From positions 124,001 to 188,000 of the forward strand of contig NZ_SNXC01000010.1 of NCBI RefSeq assembly GCF_004362145.1: DNA of 64,000 nucleotides, given 5' to 3'. The stretch is from Marinomonas balearica (GTDB taxonomy: Bacteria; Pseudomonadota; Gammaproteobacteria; Pseudomonadales; Marinomonadaceae). The number at the start of each line of letters is the position of its first letter. Position 1 is the first letter of the stretch. Below the pieces are notes generated by a model. It worked only from the letters and a program-made list of their open reading frames with translations. It did not search any database and was not told where the DNA came from. This document shows, piece after piece, positions 53,578 through 62,562 of this stretch. Made by a program: the position numbers and the translations under genes.

Positions 53578-54483
53578 ATGAAGAAAAGATTGCCACCGCT
53601 TAACTGGCTACGCTCCTTTGAAGCTTCTGCACGCCACCTCAATTTCACCCAAGCCGCTAATGAACTCAATCTTACACAAGCTGCGATTAGTCAGCAGGTC
53701 AAAAGTCTAGAGTCGCAACTTGGCACAACTCTTTTTAAACGGTTGCCACGAGGGCTAGCATTAACCGATGCGGGTTTGGCTTATATGCCAGCCATCCATG
53801 ATTCTATAGAAAGGCTTACGGCTGTCACCGATGAATTATTTGGGCAAGGTCAGAGCCGACAAGTTACAATCAGAGTTAGCTTAGTCTTTTTTACGACTTG
53901 GTTAGCACCAAAATTGCCGTTATTTTATGAGCAACATCCGGATGTGAAAATTCGCTTCACAAGCAATATTTGGCAAGAGGAAAAACAAAAAGACACTGAT
54001 TTAGGTATTCGTTACGGTCAGGGAGTGTGGCCCGACGTAAAAGCTGAGCGTTTAACTTGGGATGAGCTGTTTCCTGTGTGCAGTCCTGCACTTTTAGGTG
54101 ATTGTTCTCAGGTAACTTTAGAAGAGGCTCTTTCTAATCATACGTTATTGCACGTACTTGGTTACAAAGAGGGATGGGGATACTGGCTAAACCAAACGAG
54201 CACAGATTACTCCGACAATGGTAAGGGGATTCAATTTGATACCTTGATCTCCGCGTTAGAAATGGCAAAACTAGGGCAGGGCTTTGCTTTAGGCCGTACA
54301 TCCGTCGTAAAAGATATGATTGAAAACGGAGCACTTGTTGCACCATTCGAAACAAGGCTTGAGACATCGGAAGCCTTTTTCTTAACCTATCCAACTCATC
54401 AATATCTTAGTCCAGGTGCAGAAATTTTTAAGCAGTGGATTCTGGATGAATCACAAAAACAGAAAGCTCAAGACTTGAGCTGA
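53578..54483 (+). CDS. dddR: LysR-family regulator DddR
   Basis: This 301-residue regulator has an N-terminal winged helix-turn-helix (LNWLRSFEASARHLNFTQAA then LTQAAISQQVKSLE, ~8-45) and a LysR co-inducer domain (~92-298). It is the GcvA-like type. Its place at the end of the ddd cluster and the known role of DddR in DMSP-dependent induction of dddD support the name. The ATG at 53578 is chosen because it gives the standard MKKRLPPLNWLRSFE start; an earlier TTG at 53527 is unlikely. Confidence 0.92.
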   Translation: MKKRLPPLNWLRSFEASARHLNFTQAANELNLTQAAISQQVKSLESQLGTTLFKRLPRGLALTDAGLAYMPAIHDSIERLTAVTDELFGQGQSRQVTIRVSLVFFTTWLAPKLPLFYEQHPDVKIRFTSNIWQEEKQKDTDLGIRYGQGVWPDVKAERLTWDELFPVCSPALLGDCSQVTLEEALSNHTLLHVLGYKEGWGYWLNQTSTDYSDNGKGIQFDTLISALEMAKLGQGFALGRTSVVKDMIENGALVAPFETRLETSEAFFLTYPTHQYLSPGAEIFKQWILDESQKQKAQDLS

Positions 54484-54669
54484 TTCCCACGTAATTAATT
54501 TCTACGTAACTAATTTCTAAATAGTAAGCAGAAGGTTCTCGCTTTAGTGCTTTTGCTTACTGCCTCAAACACTGCTCGCAAGCCTCTTAATGCGCCTTTG
54601 TTCTTGCAGGCTTAATTTTTATGATGGTTTTATGAATATTTGATGACAATTTGTGGGGTGGAGTTTTAA

Positions 54670-54706
54670 TTTTCGACTTTTTCTCCTACGATAGAATCGT
54701 CGAAAA
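54670..54706. promoter_or_regulatory. Dyad upstream of the lysine-rich gene
   Basis: TTTTCGAC at 54670-54677 and its complement GTCGAAAA at 54699-54706 are separated by 21 bp that include a possible -10 element TAGAAT at 54692-54697. This could be an operator around the promoter of the following small gene. Confidence 0.4.
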
Positions 54707-54738
54707 ATGACAGTACAAAAAATAATAAGGAGCCCCGA

Positions 54739-54876
54739 ATGGCTAAGAAAGAAGTGAAATCTGTATCAAAAGAAGCTAAATCTCTTAAAAAAGAAATCAA
54801 AGTGCGTAAAGAGAAAGTAGCAAAGCAAAAATCAAAAATTGCTAAGTTGAAAAAAGCACTGAAGAAAGCAGCTTAA
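54739..54876 (+). CDS. Lysine-rich 45-aa protein
   Basis: This tiny protein has 18 lysines among 45 residues (MAKKEVKSVSKEAKSLKKEI, continuing with AKQKSKIAKLKKALKKAA). It has a near-perfect Shine-Dalgarno site (AATAAGGAG, seven bases upstream) and its own terminator at 54893-54918. Heptad-like spacing of V/I/L with K suggests an amphipathic helix or coiled coil. The composition resembles histone H1-like or ribosome/nucleic-acid-binding tails. No family is recognised; binding to RNA or DNA is inference from charge. Confidence 0.75.
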   Translation: MAKKEVKSVSKEAKSLKKEIKVRKEKVAKQKSKIAKLKKALKKAA

Positions 54877-54892
54877 GCACATAGGCTTTCAT

Positions 54893-54918
54893 ACTCAAGG
54901 GGCTTTTGCCCTTTGAGT
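54893..54918 (+). terminator. Terminator after lysine-rich gene
   Basis: An 11-bp stem with one wobble pair (54893-54903 / 54908-54918) and a TTTT loop lies 16 bp after the stop of the lysine-rich ORF. Confidence 0.75.
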
Positions 54919-54987
54919 GCGTAAAAACGAATCCTCGTACGGTTCAGTCATGCTAGTCATCTTCAACGACAAGCAGCACCCTCTCCA

Positions 54988-55623
54988 TTAAGTAGACGTT
55001 TTTTCCTTAAATTCACACAAGTCCTCGATGATGCAGGCATCGCATTTAGGTTTGCGTGCGGTACATATATAACGCCCATGTAAAATAAGCCAATGATGGG
55101 CATCTAATAAAAACTCTTTTGGAACAAATTTTAATAATTTCTGTTCAACCTCAAGAACATTCTTTCCTGGCGCTATTTTTGTTCTGTTCGAGATACGAAA
55201 AATGTGAGTGTCAACCGCCATAGCGATTTGACGAAAAGCGGTATTTAGTACTACGTTTGCTGTCTTTCGACCAACACCCGGTAGAGCTTCTAGTTCCTCG
55301 CGTGTTTTTGGTACTTCGCTATTGTGTTTCTCTATTAGAATCTGACATGTTTTGATCGCATTTTCAGCTTTTGCATTAAACAGACCAATGGTTTTGATGT
55401 AGTTTTTTAAGCCATCAACTCCTAACGCGAACATTGTTTCAGGAGTATTGGCAACCGGGAATAAATTGCGTGTTGCTTTATTAACACTTACGTCAGTGGC
55501 TTGTGCTGAAAGCAGCACTGCGATCAGCAGTTCGAACGCAGAACTGTACTCTAACTCGGTCACAGGGTTCGGATTTTCTTCGCGTAGACGTGTAAATATC
55601 TCGTGTCGTTTTGTCTTATTCAT
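54988..55623 (-). CDS. nth: Endonuclease III
   Basis: Nth is a base-excision repair glycosylase/AP lyase for oxidised pyrimidines. The 211-residue length is standard. The helix-hairpin-helix LEALPGVGRKTANVVLN (~111-127) contains the catalytic Lys, the Asp is in AVDTHIFRISNR (~136-147), and the C-terminal 4Fe-4S loop is CTARKPKCDACIIEDLC (~187-203). It follows rnfE with an 18-bp gap, the same linkage as rsxABCDGE-nth in E. coli. Confidence 0.97.
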   Translation of the reverse strand: MNKTKRHEIFTRLREENPNPVTELEYSSAFELLIAVLLSAQATDVSVNKATRNLFPVANTPETMFALGVDGLKNYIKTIGLFNAKAENAIKTCQILIEKHNSEVPKTREELEALPGVGRKTANVVLNTAFRQIAMAVDTHIFRISNRTKIAPGKNVLEVEQKLLKFVPKEFLLDAHHWLILHGRYICTARKPKCDACIIEDLCEFKEKTST

Positions 55624-55641
55624 AACCTACAAGCGCTCATT

Positions 55642-56415
55642 TTATCCAGTTACGCGAACGCGGCGAGATTCTGTTTTCTGACCAGCTTTACGGGCACGGT
55701 CGCGTTCTTTTTCACGTTCATCAAAATGGTTTTTTAGTGCGATAAGTAAGCCTAATCCAATGAATGCGCCGGGTGGCAAAATAGCAAATAATACATCAGG
55801 GTAGTTCGAAAATACGGTCAGTTTCCAGTTCAAGGCACTTTCGCCAAAGAGAAGTTGCATGTCGCTGAAGAGTGTTCCTTGGCCTATAAGCTCACGCATT
55901 CCGCCAAGAACCGATAGAATGATCATAAAGCCCAAGCCCATCATAAAACCATCTAGTGCGGAAGGTAAGACAGGGTTACGACTTGCAAAGGCGTCAGCAC
56001 GACCCAAAATGGCACAGTTCGTCACTATGAGAGGGATGAAAATACCCAAAATTTGGTAGAGCTCATAGGTATACGCTTGCATGATCAACTCAATACACGT
56101 TGTAAAAGACGCAATGATCATAACAAAGGCCGGTAATCGAACCGCGTCAGCGACGTAGTTCCTAATAAGCGAAACGGCAATGTTAGAGCCTATTAGCACA
56201 ACCATTGTTGCAAGACCTAGACCAATCGCGTTGACGACAGTGCTTGTAACGGCAAGCAAAGGGCATAAACCTAAAAGTTGCACCAAGGCTGGGTTATTTT
56301 TCCAAATGCCGTTATAGACGATCTCTGCGTAATTTGGGCTCACTTTTGCCTTGGAGTCTTCCGCTACCGTATCAATGGCGCTTGTATTTTCTGTAGATAA
56401 GGTTTCTTCACTCAT
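55642..56415 (-). CDS. rnfE: Electron transport complex subunit RnfE
   Basis: RnfE is an integral membrane subunit of the Rnf/Rsx complex, which couples ferredoxin-NAD electron transfer to ion transport or keeps SoxR reduced. The protein has 257 residues with about six membrane segments; the core includes [17 protein letters not shown] (~38-54) and [19 protein letters not shown] (~123-141). The start at ATG 56415 follows AGGAA; an in-frame extension to 56442 is less likely. The N-terminal 30 residues are polar and unusual for this family. It is the last rnf gene before nth. Confidence 0.95.
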   Translation of the reverse strand: MSEETLSTENTSAIDTVAEDSKAKVSPNYAEIVYNGIWKNNPALVQLLGLCPLLAVTSTVVNAIGLGLATMVVLIGSNIAVSLIRNYVADAVRLPAFVMIIASFTTCIELIMQAYTYELYQILGIFIPLIVTNCAILGRADAFASRNPVLPSALDGFMMGLGFMIILSVLGGMRELIGQGTLFSDMQLLFGESALNWKLTVFSNYPDVLFAILPPGAFIGLGLLIALKNHFDEREKERDRARKAGQKTESRRVRVTG

Positions 56416-56455
56416 ATTGATTCCTGATGTGACGACAATCAATGCAAACTAATGG

Positions 56456-57073
56456 TCAGTGCGACAGTAGCTCAGCTTGGTTTTTATCAAAGTACATAAG
56501 TGTATTTTTTACTGCTCTGACAATCGCTCTGGGTGTAATAGTGGCGCCTGTAAATTGGTCAAAATCGCCGCCGTCTTTTTTAACATGCCATTTATCTTGC
56601 TCAGGGCTACGTAATGACGTGTTGGCAAATGATAAAATCCAATTGGATTTTTTAAGGTCTACTTTATCACCTAACCCCGGTGTTTCTTTGTGGCTAATAA
56701 CTCTTGTTCCTGTAACGACACCATTGCGATCAATTGATACCAATAGATTTAAATTGCCGTTGTAGCCTTGCGGCGCGACTGTTTCAAAAATAATAGCCGA
56801 AACTTGGCTATCTTTTTTGGCAATAAAGGCGGTAATGGGGTCTGGACTGCCTAGCAGTGGGTCTGGCGCAAGTTCGATCATGCTATTGGGAAGGTCATTA
56901 TCGTAACGATTTTTTGGCAATATTTCGTTAAAAGCGTCGATTTGCGCTTGAATAATATTTTCTTTAATTGTCGATTCGGTAACTTGATGAGTAATTGCGA
57001 TTAATCCAGCGGTCAGTACTGCGAAAATACCAAGACCAATTGCGTTACGTCTAATTGAAGCGATCAGTTCCAT
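56456..57073 (-). CDS. rnfG: Electron transport complex subunit RnfG
   Basis: RnfG has 205 residues, one N-terminal membrane anchor (~8-28) and a periplasmic FMN-binding domain. The flavin is covalently attached to the last Thr of FTGATITP (Thr178), matching the SGAT consensus of the family. The start overlaps the rnfD stop (TAATG). It is part of the rnfABCDGE order. Confidence 0.96.
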   Translation of the reverse strand: MELIASIRRNAIGLGIFAVLTAGLIAITHQVTESTIKENIIQAQIDAFNEILPKNRYDNDLPNSMIELAPDPLLGSPDPITAFIAKKDSQVSAIIFETVAPQGYNGNLNLLVSIDRNGVVTGTRVISHKETPGLGDKVDLKKSNWILSFANTSLRSPEQDKWHVKKDGGDFDQFTGATITPRAIVRAVKNTLMYFDKNQAELLSH

Positions 57074-58131
57074 TAGTTATCACCTCCAAACTTTAAGCCC
57101 TTTTTGGCTTTTTTATGACCGTAGGCTCTTGGTTGTGTGTAATGATCGATGAGAGGGGCTGCAAAATTCATTAAAAGTACGGCAAATGCTACTCCGTCAG
57201 GGTAACCGCCCCATGTACGGATAATGTAGATAAGAATACCGATTCCAGCGCCGTAGACGAGTTTACCACGGTTACTGGTGCAAGAGCTTACTGGATCCGT
57301 AGCGATAAAGAAGGCACCGAACATCGCTGCGCCGGATGTTATATGGAACCAAGGTGTCGCAGCATGGCTTAAATCCGTTAGGAAAAAAACTGAAGAAATT
57401 GCGGCAAGTCCAGCTAACACAGCCACTGGCGTGTGCCATGTGATAATGCGTAATTTAAGTAAGAATAGGCCACCTACCAAATAGGCAAGGTTAACACTGA
57501 TCCAATTTGTTAGATTCGCCTCATTGAGCCCTAGAATGGTGTCGAATGCACTTGATCGATCTAGCCCTTCTGCATGCTTAAATGCATCAAGCGGTGTTGC
57601 CATAGTGTAGCTATCAATCGTTGGTAGCGTGCCGAATATTGCTTGTAAGCTCTGAGAAAAACTTGGTGTTGCTCCTGCATCAATTAGAGATTGCGCACCT
57701 ACCCATTGTGTCATTGGAACCGGGAACGAAACCAGCAAGATCGCATAACCCACCATAGCAGGGTTGAATGGATTATTGCCTAACCCACCATACACTTGTT
57801 TTGCGAATACGATAGCGACTCCCACGCCTGTCGCTGTTAGCCACCAAGGAACGGACGGAGGTAATGCGAGGGCGAGCAGTACAGCTGTGAGTAGGGCGCT
57901 GTAATCTTTCAAGAAAAAGGCAACTGAACGCTGTCGAGCTTTTAGTAATACGGCTTCAAAAACGACGGCAGTAATGCAGGCGATGATTAAATTAATAAGC
58001 GTTCCATAGCCAAACAGCCAAGTCTGAACGGCAAGACCCGGAATGGTTGCTAGAATAACCATCTGCATAATCCAGGCGGTTCTGTGTCCTGGGCGTTGTG
58101 TGTGGGGAGAGCTAATCCTCAATAGTGCCAT
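57073..58131 (-). CDS. rnfD: Electron transport complex subunit RnfD
   Basis: RnfD has 352 residues and about nine membrane helices. YTMATPLDAF places the flavin-attaching Thr at 179, and TWGGYPDGVAFAVLLMNFAAP lies near the end. It overlaps rnfG by 1 bp and abuts rnfC. It likely forms part of the membrane core with RnfA and RnfE. Confidence 0.96.
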   Translation of the reverse strand: MALLRISSPHTQRPGHRTAWIMQMVILATIPGLAVQTWLFGYGTLINLIIACITAVVFEAVLLKARQRSVAFFLKDYSALLTAVLLALALPPSVPWWLTATGVGVAIVFAKQVYGGLGNNPFNPAMVGYAILLVSFPVPMTQWVGAQSLIDAGATPSFSQSLQAIFGTLPTIDSYTMATPLDAFKHAEGLDRSSAFDTILGLNEANLTNWISVNLAYLVGGLFLLKLRIITWHTPVAVLAGLAAISSVFFLTDLSHAATPWFHITSGAAMFGAFFIATDPVSSCTSNRGKLVYGAGIGILIYIIRTWGGYPDGVAFAVLLMNFAAPLIDHYTQPRAYGHKKAKKGLKFGGDN

Positions 58132-60972
58132 TTATCGATTCTCTTGCGTATTGGTCAGCGCTTCTAATTTTGAATCCGCTTCTTGTTGTTTTTGCTTAGC
58201 TTGCTCAAGCTCTTGTTTTATTTGCTCGGCATTATCGGGTTCGAGTTCTAAGCGTCTTGTCAGTTTGTTTACTTGTGCTTTGGCAAGCGCCGCAGCGACT
58301 TTATGCTGTTTTAGTGTTTCTTTATCTGGTTCGCTTGAGACCTTTTTAGGGGGCGTCTCAAGGTGTTCGTTAGACGGAGTTTTTTGAGAGTCACCGGATT
58401 CTAAATCAGCAAGCTTTTGCTCTGCTGCGTTTAGTTTTTCAGGTAACCCTAAGGCGGCAATCTCTTCTTCAGATTTGCCTTGTTCTTTCAATGCTACAAT
58501 GCCTTTTTTAGCTTTATTTACGGCTGCCTTGGCAATGGCTAGGTCAATTTTTCGTTTCTTTTCTTCGTCCGTTACAACCTTTTGTGTTGGTTTGATTTCG
58601 GATGAGTCAGTGGATTCTTTGTCCGTTGAGCTCGATGTTTGACCTTTTCCTACCGCCGCTTCTAGCTCTTTTACTCTAGCGTTAGCATCGGCAACTTGTT
58701 TGGTTAAGTTCTCAATATTATCCGCATTAATATCAATCGCTTTCTTTAGTGCCTTGTCTGCTTTTTTTGCAGCCGCTTTAGCAATTGCAGTGTCGATTTT
58801 TAATTTTTTCTGTGCCTCTTGATCTGCTGCACTTACTGGTTTTTCTACTTTTTCCTGAGACGTAGAAGGTTCAGGTGGTGACAGTTGGCTTAATCGCTCT
58901 TTTGCTGCGTTTAGATCATTCTTAAAAGTGTCGATCTTGCCTTTCAATTCCGTATTGTTAGGGTCGTCAGCGAGCTGTTTTTCCACTTTTTTTAGTTTTG
59001 TACTAATCAGTGCAACATCTACTTTTGCTTTTTTAGCCTCATCACTTAGGGCTTTTTTCTCAACAGGAGGGCTAACCTTATCTTGTACTAACGACTCTAA
59101 CTTAGATTGAGCGGCTTTGAGTTCTTGTTCAAAGTTCGAGACTTTGTCTTTAAGTTCGCTATTGTCCGGGTCTTCCTGAAGTTGCTTTTGTGCTTTTTTC
59201 AGTTTGGTGCCAATAAGAGCCACATCAATTTTGGCTTTTTTGGCATCATCGCTCATGACGGTTTTAGTTGTTTCTTTTGGCGTCGGTGCGCTTACTACTT
59301 TAGCTTCAAGGTCCGTGATATCTTTTTTAACGGCATTAACTTGCAACTGAATCGTATTGATGTCTTCAGTGTGTTCTTTTTCTTGTGCTTCAAGCAGCGT
59401 TTTTTCAAGCTTTTTGAGTTTGCTTTTCGCGATGGCTAAATCCACTTTGGCCTTTTTCGAATCGTTACTGTCTGATACAGCAGGAGCAGGCTTTTTCGGT
59501 GCTGTTTTAGCTTCATTTGATTTTGCTGGAGTGGCTTTTTGGCGTGCCAAGCGTTTCGCTTCTTTTTCAGCTGCTTCGGCTTCTTGGCGTGCTTTACGCG
59601 CTTCAAAACGCTGTTTTGCAATATCCGATTTAACAGCGGCTTCTTTTGACTCTCTAATTTCCGCTTTTGTGTGACGATAATATTGTACTAATGGAATGCT
59701 ACTTGGGCAGACATAAGAACAAGCGCCACATTCAATGCAATCGAAAAGATTGTAGTGCTCTGCTTTTTCGTGTTCCTGACTTTTTGAAAACCATAATAGT
59801 TGTTGTGGTAGTAGGCTTGCAGGGCAAGCTTGTTCGCACATGCCACAACGTATGCAAGATTGCTCCGGCGCAGGCTGGGGCAGCTCGCTGTTTGAAGCGG
59901 CTAGGATACAGTTGGTTGTTTTTACAACTGGAACCAAGTGAGAATCAAGCGTAAAGCCCATCATGGGGCCGCCCATAACGAGACGTGCAAGCTTGTTGTT
60001 GATCTTGCCCGCGTATTCAAGCAAATGAGAGACAGGCGTACCTAACAGCACTTCTACATTTTGTGGAGCTTCAAGTGCATCCCCTGTAAGGGTTGTGTAG
60101 CGACTAATTAAGGGCTTGCCGTGGTAGATCGCATCGTAAACAGCGGTACAAGTACCCACATTTTGACAAAGTACACCGATATCAGCAGGGTGTCGTCCAC
60201 TTGGAACTTCTTTATTTGTCAGTAGTTTTATAAGTTGCTTTTCACCGCCGGAAGGGTATTTCGTCGGTACGACCGCGACCTGAATGGTGCTGTTTCGCTC
60301 ACCTATGACTTTTTTAAGCTCAGCAATAGCGGTGGGTTTGTTGTCTTCAATGCCGATAATGACATGTTCAGCATCAACAAGGTGTTGAAGTATTTCAATG
60401 CCCAATATTAATTCGAGAGAGCGTTCACGGATTAGCATGTCGTCTGCCGTGATGTACGGTTCACATTCTGCCGCGTTGATTATGAAATGAGACAATGGGT
60501 GCTTATGTGCACCTTGTAGCTTAACTTGTGTAGGGAAGCCAGCACCGCCCATACCTACAATGCCCATTTCAGACAGGTAAGCTAAAACATCTGTTTTGCT
60601 GATGGACTGCCATTCTTTTAAACCAGAGTGTTCTATCCAAGTATCATGTCCGTCAGGCTCAATAATAAGACAGAGATCATCCAAACCAGAAGGATGAGCA
60701 ATAGGGCGAAGCTCTATACCAGTAACGGTTCCTGATGTTGGGGCATGAAGGAAACTGCTTAAAAAACCGTTATTGATCGCAACAGGCTGACCTTTCAATA
60801 CCTTTGAACCGATTTCAACTAATGGTCTTGATGGTTGACCAATGTGTTGACCCAAAGGCAGTACGAGTTCGCTTGGGAGAGTTGGACGTCCCAATGGCAA
60901 TTGTAAGGATTGAGTCTTATTTTCAGGGGGATGAATTCCGCCATGAAAAGAATATACAACGGGCGCTTGCAT
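58132..60972 (-). CDS. rnfC: Electron transport complex subunit RnfC with long repetitive tail
   Basis: RnfC carries FMN, NADH and 4Fe-4S sites. GGAGFPTQVKL (~141-151) and NAAECEPYITADDML (~164-178) form the nucleotide/FMN region like NuoF. Ferredoxin motifs CIRCGMCEQACP (~369-380) and CIECGACSYVCP (~408-419) bind two clusters. After about residue 445 the protein continues for ~500 residues as a Lys/Ala/Glu-rich coiled-coil tail with at least six imperfect repeats of roughly 50-75 residues, each starting like KKAKVDxALxxxKLKKxEKQL. At 946 residues it is much longer than E. coli RsxC (about 740). The tail may be a spacer or membrane-surface scaffold (inference). It overlaps rnfB by 1 bp. Confidence 0.95.
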   Translation of the reverse strand: MQAPVVYSFHGGIHPPENKTQSLQLPLGRPTLPSELVLPLGQHIGQPSRPLVEIGSKVLKGQPVAINNGFLSSFLHAPTSGTVTGIELRPIAHPSGLDDLCLIIEPDGHDTWIEHSGLKEWQSISKTDVLAYLSEMGIVGMGGAGFPTQVKLQGAHKHPLSHFIINAAECEPYITADDMLIRERSLELILGIEILQHLVDAEHVIIGIEDNKPTAIAELKKVIGERNSTIQVAVVPTKYPSGGEKQLIKLLTNKEVPSGRHPADIGVLCQNVGTCTAVYDAIYHGKPLISRYTTLTGDALEAPQNVEVLLGTPVSHLLEYAGKINNKLARLVMGGPMMGFTLDSHLVPVVKTTNCILAASNSELPQPAPEQSCIRCGMCEQACPASLLPQQLLWFSKSQEHEKAEHYNLFDCIECGACSYVCPSSIPLVQYYRHTKAEIRESKEAAVKSDIAKQRFEARKARQEAEAAEKEAKRLARQKATPAKSNEAKTAPKKPAPAVSDSNDSKKAKVDLAIAKSKLKKLEKTLLEAQEKEHTEDINTIQLQVNAVKKDITDLEAKVVSAPTPKETTKTVMSDDAKKAKIDVALIGTKLKKAQKQLQEDPDNSELKDKVSNFEQELKAAQSKLESLVQDKVSPPVEKKALSDEAKKAKVDVALISTKLKKVEKQLADDPNNTELKGKIDTFKNDLNAAKERLSQLSPPEPSTSQEKVEKPVSAADQEAQKKLKIDTAIAKAAAKKADKALKKAIDINADNIENLTKQVADANARVKELEAAVGKGQTSSSTDKESTDSSEIKPTQKVVTDEEKKRKIDLAIAKAAVNKAKKGIVALKEQGKSEEEIAALGLPEKLNAAEQKLADLESGDSQKTPSNEHLETPPKKVSSEPDKETLKQHKVAAALAKAQVNKLTRRLELEPDNAEQIKQELEQAKQKQQEADSKLEALTNTQENR

Positions 60973-61568
60973 TAAGCTTGAGCCTCCAAAGAACGATCAG
61001 TAGCTATGATGTTTGCAGAGTGGGTTGCAACACCGTTTGGTTTTTCCCATGACCAGGTTTTTGTGTTTATGCCGACGTCAACCAGATCAATACAGTCAAC
61101 AGGGCAAGGTTCTATACACAAATCACATCCAGTGCATTCGTCTGCTATCACGGTGTGCATTTGTTTTGCCGCACCAAGAATCGCATCGACTGGGCAGGCT
61201 TGGATGCATTTCGTACAACCAATACATTCATCTTCGCGAATGACGGCAACACGCTTTACTGGAGACTCCTCGGCGTCACCATCTAACGGCAGAGCCTCTA
61301 CATCCAATAAATCTGCAAGCGCTTGTACCGTAGCTTGTCCGCCCGGAGGACATTTATTGATGGCCTCTCCGTTTGAGATTGCGTCCGCATAAGGACGGCA
61401 GCCAGGGTGACCACATTGGCCGCATTGTGTTTGTGGCAGAATGGCATCGATTTGATCAACAATGGGGTCTCCGTCCACTTTAAAGCGAACGTTCGCATAA
61501 CCAAGTACAGCACCAAATACAAGAGACAGTGCGACCAAAATGCCAACGGCAAGTAGAATGGTAAGCAT
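60972..61568 (-). CDS. rnfB: Electron transport complex subunit RnfB
   Basis: RnfB is a 198-residue ferredoxin-like subunit with one membrane helix (~3-26), an Fe-S domain with CGQCGHPGC (Cys49, 52 and 57) plus a later Cys near 74, and two 4Fe-4S ferredoxin motifs [16 protein letters not shown] and [16 protein letters not shown] (~115-163). It passes electrons between the flavin subunits. It begins 9 bp after rnfA. Confidence 0.97.
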   Translation of the reverse strand: MLTILLAVGILVALSLVFGAVLGYANVRFKVDGDPIVDQIDAILPQTQCGQCGHPGCRPYADAISNGEAINKCPPGGQATVQALADLLDVEALPLDGDAEESPVKRVAVIREDECIGCTKCIQACPVDAILGAAKQMHTVIADECTGCDLCIEPCPVDCIDLVDVGINTKTWSWEKPNGVATHSANIIATDRSLEAQA

Positions 61569-61577
61569 ACTTATCTC

Positions 61578-62159
61578 CTATATCTGCACTAAGCCAGTAA
61601 AGCCCATGAAGGCGAGAGCCATAAGGCCTGCTGTGATCATGCCGATTGCAGATCCTTTAAAGGCAACAGGCACATCGGCAACGTTAATGCGTTCACGCAT
61701 TGCTGAGAATAAAATTAAAACAAATGAAAAACCGACGGCAGCGCCAAAACCATATAAGAGCGATTCTACGAACCCATTTTGCTTGCTTGTATTTTGTAGG
61801 GCGACACCCAACACCGCGCAGTTTGTGGTAATGAGGGGAAGAAAAATACCCAAAACACGATAAAGAAGTGGGCTGGTTTTTCTCACTACCATCTCGGTAA
61901 ACTGCACGACAACGGCAATCACTAGAATAAATGAAATGGTTTTCAGGTATTCAAGACCAAAGGGTTGTAAAATGAACTCAAATGTTAGGTAGCTACATAA
62001 GCTAGACAGCGTTAGGACAAACGTAGTTGCCATCGCCATCCCGATAGAGGTTTCCAGTTTTCCAGAAACTCCCATAAAGGGGCATAAACCTAAAAATTGT
62101 ACCAGTACAAAGTTGTTTACCAGAATTGTACTGACCAATATTAAGAGATAATCGGTCAT
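61578..62159 (-). CDS. rnfA: Electron transport complex subunit RnfA
   Basis: RnfA is a 193-residue, six-helix membrane protein homologous to RnfE and Nqr[22 protein letters not shown] (~14-33) and [20 protein letters not shown] (~110-129) hold the conserved Cys residues that share an Fe-S cluster with RnfE. It is the first gene of the rnfABCDGE-nth operon; its promoter should lie in the 62160-62560 gap. Confidence 0.97.
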   Translation of the reverse strand: MTDYLLILVSTILVNNFVLVQFLGLCPFMGVSGKLETSIGMAMATTFVLTLSSLCSYLTFEFILQPFGLEYLKTISFILVIAVVVQFTEMVVRKTSPLLYRVLGIFLPLITTNCAVLGVALQNTSKQNGFVESLLYGFGAAVGFSFVLILFSAMRERINVADVPVAFKGSAIGMITAGLMALAFMGFTGLVQI

Positions 62160-62562
62160 CTCACTTCCAAAATTGATGTTAAATACGTAAAGAGCGAAGT
62201 CTAACTTGAAAGCAAATTGGCGTGTTCTAACGGTTTTTTGCTTTCACTAACACAGATATAAAATGTGTCTTATCATTGTTTATGGAGCGTGTATTTTAGT
62301 GTTTTATTTTCATCGTATAACGGCATATTTGAATGCTCTTTAGTTTATACGTGAGTAACACGAACCATAGAATTGTTTGAGCGTAACTATACCAAGCTGC
62401 TTATAACTAACAAGTCTATTAACCTATAAGTTCTAGTTTAATTTTGAATAAAACATATCGGCTTCTGTTATATAAGCTTAACCAATACAAAACCGCCTGC
62501 TTAGAAGCAGGCGATATTTAAGAGAGAATGGTTCTCATTTGTCCGATTGGTTTATATCGGAG
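62160..62562. other. Intergenic region before rnfA
   Basis: This ~400-bp AT-rich gap between rnfA and metG contains the metG terminator (62494-62513) and presumably the rnf promoter. No ORF with a ribosome site, and no FNR or SoxR site that I could defend, was found. Confidence 0.5.
62494..62513 (-). terminator. metG terminator
   Basis: A 7-9-bp GC-rich stem (62494-62502 / 62505-62513) followed on the minus strand by GGTTTTG lies about 50 bp after the metG stop. Confidence 0.75.

Noticed and set aside
58043-59674. Long plus-strand frames opposite rnfC
   Set aside because: They mirror the low-complexity Lys/Ala/Glu repeats of RnfC and have no ribosome sites.
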